NCBI GenBank assembly: GCA_036897485.1
Contig: JAYMTF010000342.1
Span: forward strand, 1-39,213
Source: Pelargonium nanum
Lineage: Eukaryota > Streptophyta > Magnoliopsida > Geraniales > Geraniaceae
DNA length: 39,213 bases
Reading direction: 5' to 3'
Numbering within the stretch: position 1 is the first letter of the stretch; the number at the start of each line of letters is the position of its first letter. Positions 35,087 to 39,213 of the stretch are shown here, one piece after another. The notes under the pieces were generated by a model. That model searched no databases. It worked only from the letters and a program-made list of their open reading frames with translations, and had not been told where the DNA came from. The position numbers and the translations under genes are program-made.

Positions 35087-35330
35087 ATCAATCCGAAGAA
35101 GACACGTGTCTTCGCCAAAGCACGGCACTATACTCGCATCGCACCGGAACATTCCCTCGGCCTCACCCAATCCGAAATCGACACGTGGCGAGCTCATCTC
35201 GCGAAAGATGGAGCACGTCACACCGAATTACTTTCTCTCTTCGACTAATCCAAAGTTGTCACGTGTCAACTCGTACTCATGTGTGGTACGTGCGAAGCGC
35301 CTGACCACATCCCTAAACCGATTGAACTGG
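35087..35330. repeat. Degenerate ~78-bp tandem array, each unit with a CACGTG core
   Basis: Three units open with AATCCGAA/AATCCAAA and then carry CACGTG at 35103-35108, 35182-35187 and 35260-35265, i.e. 79 and 78 bp apart. The sequence between the cores has diverged strongly. It lies about 260-420 bp upstream of the PLAC8-type ATG and could act as a bZIP/bHLH-responsive block. It could equally be part of an old LTR. Confidence 0.65.
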
Positions 35331-35439
35331 ACAAACCTACAGACTAGCCAATTAACTCGATCTAGCCATTTGACCGGTCAATGGGTCGGTCTAGCTCAAA
35401 TTCACCTGAAACTAAACCAAATTAAGTCCTTTAAATTAC

Positions 35440-36210
35440 CATTTTGCCCCTACAACAATTCTCATTTATTAAAAAAAACGTCATTAAGCCTATTTTGACC
35501 TATAAATAGTCATATGAGAATAATTTGCTCTCTAACTTATTTTTAGCTCTCTATAAACTCTTATGAAATTCTCAACGACTCTTCGCGTGCCTCTCAACAC
35601 TTTTCCGCAAATTTAACGCAGTTGACGATAAGACCCAATCAGACGCTCTGATATAAATTGAAGCTACCCCAACATGTAAAATAACATTCCAAGCTCAATA
35701 GAATATGTCTTGAGGCCATCCGGCGCTTTTTAAGGGTTCAAATCACTATAAAAAAAATTGGTCATGGATAGCGACCAAAAATCGAATATTTTCATATTGC
35801 GATCATTAAAGAAAAGAGATCTCGCTCACATGAGAAACGACCGATTCCAATGAAATAGGTCCCAAAGCAATCCGACATCATTTAGGCGTCCAAATCACTT
35901 ATAACAATTTTGGTCCCGGATACGCGACCCAAAATAGAATATTTTCATCTTGTCATACTTGATGAACCAAGATTACTTAAACTAGGGGAATGACCTATCG
36001 AATTAGAAGGAACAAGTTTCAATTTCAACCAAGGTCGTTTGATGGTCCAAATCAGCATTGAAAGTCTGATTTCGACTATCTATTAATATTTTCAATACAC
36101 GCTTCGTGGTGAAATGAAAACCCCTAAAAGCTGAAAACAATCATACGAATTAAATTGGACGACTCTTGAGACCATCTAAATATAATTGATAGTCAAAACT
36201 AATTTACATT
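35440..36210. repeat. Degenerate ~150-bp tandem repeats, possibly LTR-derived
   Basis: Related blocks recur. CAAATCACTATA, GCGACCAAAAATCGAATATTTTCAT lies near 35738-35796; CAAATCACTTATA, GCGACCCAAAATAGAATATTTTCAT near 35890-35950; a weaker third copy sits near 36047-36100. Upstream, CCTATAAATAGT (35499-35510) looks like a TATA box. No ORF is present. Confidence 0.5.
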
Positions 36211-38260
36211 GAAAAATTTCTAGTGGGACCCACATGGCGAGTCCGCTTTATTAGATCTCAAAAGTCATGAAATGACATCAACATTATGCCATCACAGTGA
36301 CATCAACGTCACCTTAGCGTGATTGCATGATTGCATAATCCAATTATATTATCCTATGATAATTAAAATGTCTTATTTGAACACATGTCATCATCATGTA
36401 CTAAAATTGATCAATTTTCTTTAAAAAAAAAATACAATTACTAATATAACATTTAGTTTCAAGATAAATAATTATAATCGCTCCAAAATAAAAATTGACT
36501 AGCCCGAATCGAATGAACATAACACCAATGAACTGAAGAACGGACATTAACCATTTTTCTGTTCTAACCCAAAACATGTCCAGCCCTAACATTACACTGA
36601 AGTTCGATTCGATTCGATTTTGATTATGAGCCATAGGTATGATAGGCTATAAGTGGCACACTACACACATGACACACTCATCCCATATTATTAGTTTACT
36701 AACTATTGGGGACTGTGTCACTCAGTTTTGGTTAACAAAGTTACTTCTGTTCATATTTTATCTACAACTGTATACATATGTATACATGCATACAGATTCA
36801 CACAACTCAACTGTAGCCTGTAGCTACTTTGGTTTCACCCCAAAAGAACTACGAACCTAGCGGAAGATTCTCTCTCTCATTTACCAATAAAACTGCAAAT
36901 TATATTACTGAAAATCCAAAGCTAATAATGATATTGTTTCAGACAAGGCATATGACTAAATCCATGAATACAAATCCAAAGCTAACAACAACTTTAGAGG
37001 TATGTATATATAGTACGAGGAATCTCAGTTAAAGTTGCAGATTTGTTGGACAAGTTTTGTATAAATAGTCCTATAGACTCTAGTGTTTTTCCATTCTCAT
37101 CCGTCTGTGGTGCGGCTACTCTTTTGTTGAAAGACTGTAATCATGTTCTAAACTTTGGGAACTTTGATTTTCTTCCCCCTTAATATATGCATGTTTTGGT
37201 TCTTTAATTTATGGAAATAAAAAAGAAATATCAACCTATATAAATTGACTAAGACTCTCAGCCAAGAGACAAATAAAATAGATCTGAACCACCTAAATGG
37301 CCACCTGATTGAGACGGGTATGAATGTTAGTCGTTAATGTGGCATCACCTAATTATTGGCCATGATTTATTGGTTGAGAGTCTCAGCCAATAAATCATGG
37401 TTGAAAGTCTTTTTTTTTCTCTCTCTCGAGTAAGAATTTTAAGTCAAGAATTGTTTTGTTAAAGGTAAGTCATCAATGGGACTGTGACACCAACGCTTGA
37501 ATCTAGTGGGTCGCTGCGCTAGTGGAATTTCCAAATTGAATCTATTTGAGCAACAGTCAATTTGGTCCTTAGTGACTTGACCAATTGAAATGTATTTAGC
37601 ATCAACGAAGTATTCTGGCTACTTCGATCTTTTTAAAATATAAACTATTCTGTTTATTTGAACATCAATGTTCATTGTCTCAACAAAAAATTGTGTGAAA
37701 ATGTATATATATTTTTGTTTTCAGTAATTAATTAATCAGATATCATATGCACGAGGAAAACTAATGACAATCACTAAATTGAAGCAAAATGTAGTTGTTG
37801 ATTATGCAAGTTTGTAAGGATTTATTAGGGCATGAAAATGGAGTTGATTTCTTGATGATGTCCAAATTGAATTTAACAAGTCTTGTTGAATATTATAACA
37901 TTGGTGAATTCAAAATTTGTATTGATTAATGAAAATACCCCTGCCTATTCTAATTACTGTGAGTGAGTGAGTGAGTGATGATGAGTAGCCAACAATTACA
38001 CAATCATCCTACTCTTTCATGTAATATGCAGATTCACTACAATTTTCATGCTCAAATCTTAATTACATCTATACCAATAAAACTATATTCATTTCCAAAA
38101 CCCTCTATCCCATCAATGTATTACTAAATTGGAAGTTGTAATTATATATCTCACTTTTTTTTAATTTATCTTGATGATATTACATCAAGCACAATAGCAT
38201 ACAACCAACATCTTTCTATGCTTACTTACTTGTTGTCATAAATTTCAGGTGAAAATCTGA
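36211..38260. other. Gene-free AT-rich stretch
   Basis: I see no gene. Notable items are a perfect 14-bp inverted repeat at 37360-37400 and a minus-strand segment (about 36475-36600) that resembles a dispersed repeat. The rest shows no structure I can name. Confidence 0.5.
37360..37400. repeat. Perfect 14-bp hairpin
   Basis: CCATGATTTATTGG (37360-37373) and its exact inverse CCAATAAATCATGG (37387-37400) flank a 13-nt loop that is itself near-palindromic (GAGTCTC). It is probably the core of a decayed inverted-repeat transposon. Confidence 0.8.
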
Positions 38261-38264
38261 ATTA

Positions 38265-38525
38265 TTTAACTTTATTGAATAATAACACTATAATTATTGA
38301 TTCACGTGGAGTCCACAAATTTATTTTTTGTCTTAACCATGATTTTCGTATCGGACTTGTGATCAACACCTTTAAGTCATTCCACTGATCCTCATCCGAG
38401 CAGTGTAGGACCGCAAGGTGGCAAACTTCTCCCGACCAAACGCATCTGCATTTATTGTGATTCGAACTCAAAATCTCATGTTAAGTTGGAACAACTCCTT
38501 ACAAGTTAATCTAACGCTTGTTGTC
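38265..38525 (-). mobile_element. SINE-like element (minus strand)
   Basis: On the minus strand an A-box-like TTAACTTGTAAGGAG (38509-38496) is followed about 30 bp later by a B box, GAGTTCGAATC (38469-38459). The downstream body has no coding content. The spacing suits a tRNA-derived SINE. Neither the tail nor the flanking duplication is clear. Confidence 0.45.
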
Positions 38526-39028
38526 GTCATTTTAAATGTAGAGAATAATACATCAGTCTTGTTATTCAAATTCCTCCAAAATATAATGGATGTTACGTAT
38601 GAAAAATATTTTTTTAATCACAAATACCATTCTTTAAAAAAAATCAAAATATTGAAATACTCAAAGTCCTAGTTTTGTAAGAATCTAATTAAATTTTGTC
38701 ATACATACTTAACCTTAGATGTTACCGCAACCTCGTAATTCATAATGGTCCCAAAATTTGGAACTAATTCAATCTTAATAAAGCGTAGTAGAGCTAGTTC
38801 TCTCAAACAACACAACTACATTAGCTAATAACAAGTATCAAGTATCTGAACCAAAGTAATTGATGATTAAAAGTAAAAAAGACAGAGCATAAGGCATATA
38901 ATATTGAAATGACCCATTAATTAGATATTTATAGTTAATGTTAGTTTATCTAATTACATCTCGACCGTTGTTTTTTTTTTCTTTTACCAGCAGATAAACC
39001 TATGTTCATGCTGTCTTTCAATTGAGTA

Positions 39029-39213
39029 AGGGCTTGTTTGGTAACACTACTAGACTGCTTTTGGCTCTGACAAATTCATTTACTGCTTGCCACATAATAC
39101 TGTGACAAGAGATAAAATTGGATTGTTTTGTTTGCTTATAAGGGGCTTCTGGATAACTTCTGCAATGATTGTCATTTTTTTAGAAGCAATTTTTTTTTGC
39201 TTCTGTCTGACAC
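39029..39213 (+). mobile_element. Edge of a TTTGG-type MITE (family copy 2, runs off the window)
   Basis: It starts AAGGGCTTGTTTGGTAACAC, followed by TACTAGACTGCTTTTGG. This is the inverted counterpart of the copy ending near 322. The interior has AGAAGC motifs as in copy 1. The far end is outside the window. Confidence 0.5.

Noticed and set aside
1..39213. CRISPR array, prokaryotic operon or viral system
   Set aside because: Spliced plant genes and plant transposon debris explain the window. No spacer-repeat array and no viral gene was seen.

Overview
This is nuclear genomic DNA from a flowering plant, most probably a eudicot. It is AT-rich, has many short GT-AG introns, four gene-like units whose products match plant protein families, and intergenic space and large introns full of MITE-, SINE- and LTR-like debris. 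Residue patterns suggest an asterid, perhaps Lamiales, but I cannot prove that from the sequence. Every exon chain below was built by hand from reading frame, splice consensus and recalled family sequences, and all three complete chains close in frame.

Layout. 1-1.4 kb: transposon remnants (a Stowaway-like end, the edge of a TTTGG-type MITE, a CACTA-like end). 1435-1674: a lone first exon with no recognisable continuation. 2633-7481 (+): ferric reductase oxidase paralogue A, 8 exons, 711 aa. 7.5-10.5 kb: intergenic, with a degenerate MITE and the promoter of paralogue B. 10539-14207 (+): ferric reductase oxidase paralogue B, 6 exons, 725 aa. 14994-29308 (-): a 23-exon RIC1 homologue (Rab6/Ypt6 GEF subunit), 1,114 aa, converging on paralogue B. 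31076-34845 (-): an 8-exon PLAC8-type cysteine-rich protein with a proline-rich tail, 284 aa. 35-39.2 kb: no gene found; degenerate tandem repeats, hairpins, a SINE-like unit and a MITE edge.

Biology. The two FRO genes are a tandem pair of FRO2-type plasma-membrane Fe(III)-chelate reductases, the reductive step of strategy-I iron uptake. Both keep the four haem-ligand histidines, the FAD motif and the NAD(P)H motif, so both look functional. They differ in intron number, intron content and promoter. Copy B has a compact promoter with a TATA box and a palindrome resembling the iron-deficiency element IDE1. RIC1 (Golgi traffic) and the PLAC8-type gene have no evident functional link to the FRO pair.

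I found no wholly new multi-gene system. The most unusual items are the precise intron-number difference between the FRO copies, a GC-AG intron in RIC1, the IDE1-like palindrome, a foldback element inside a FRO intron, a near-minimal SINE insertion scar, and a three-fold ~78-bp array that repeats a CACGTG core.
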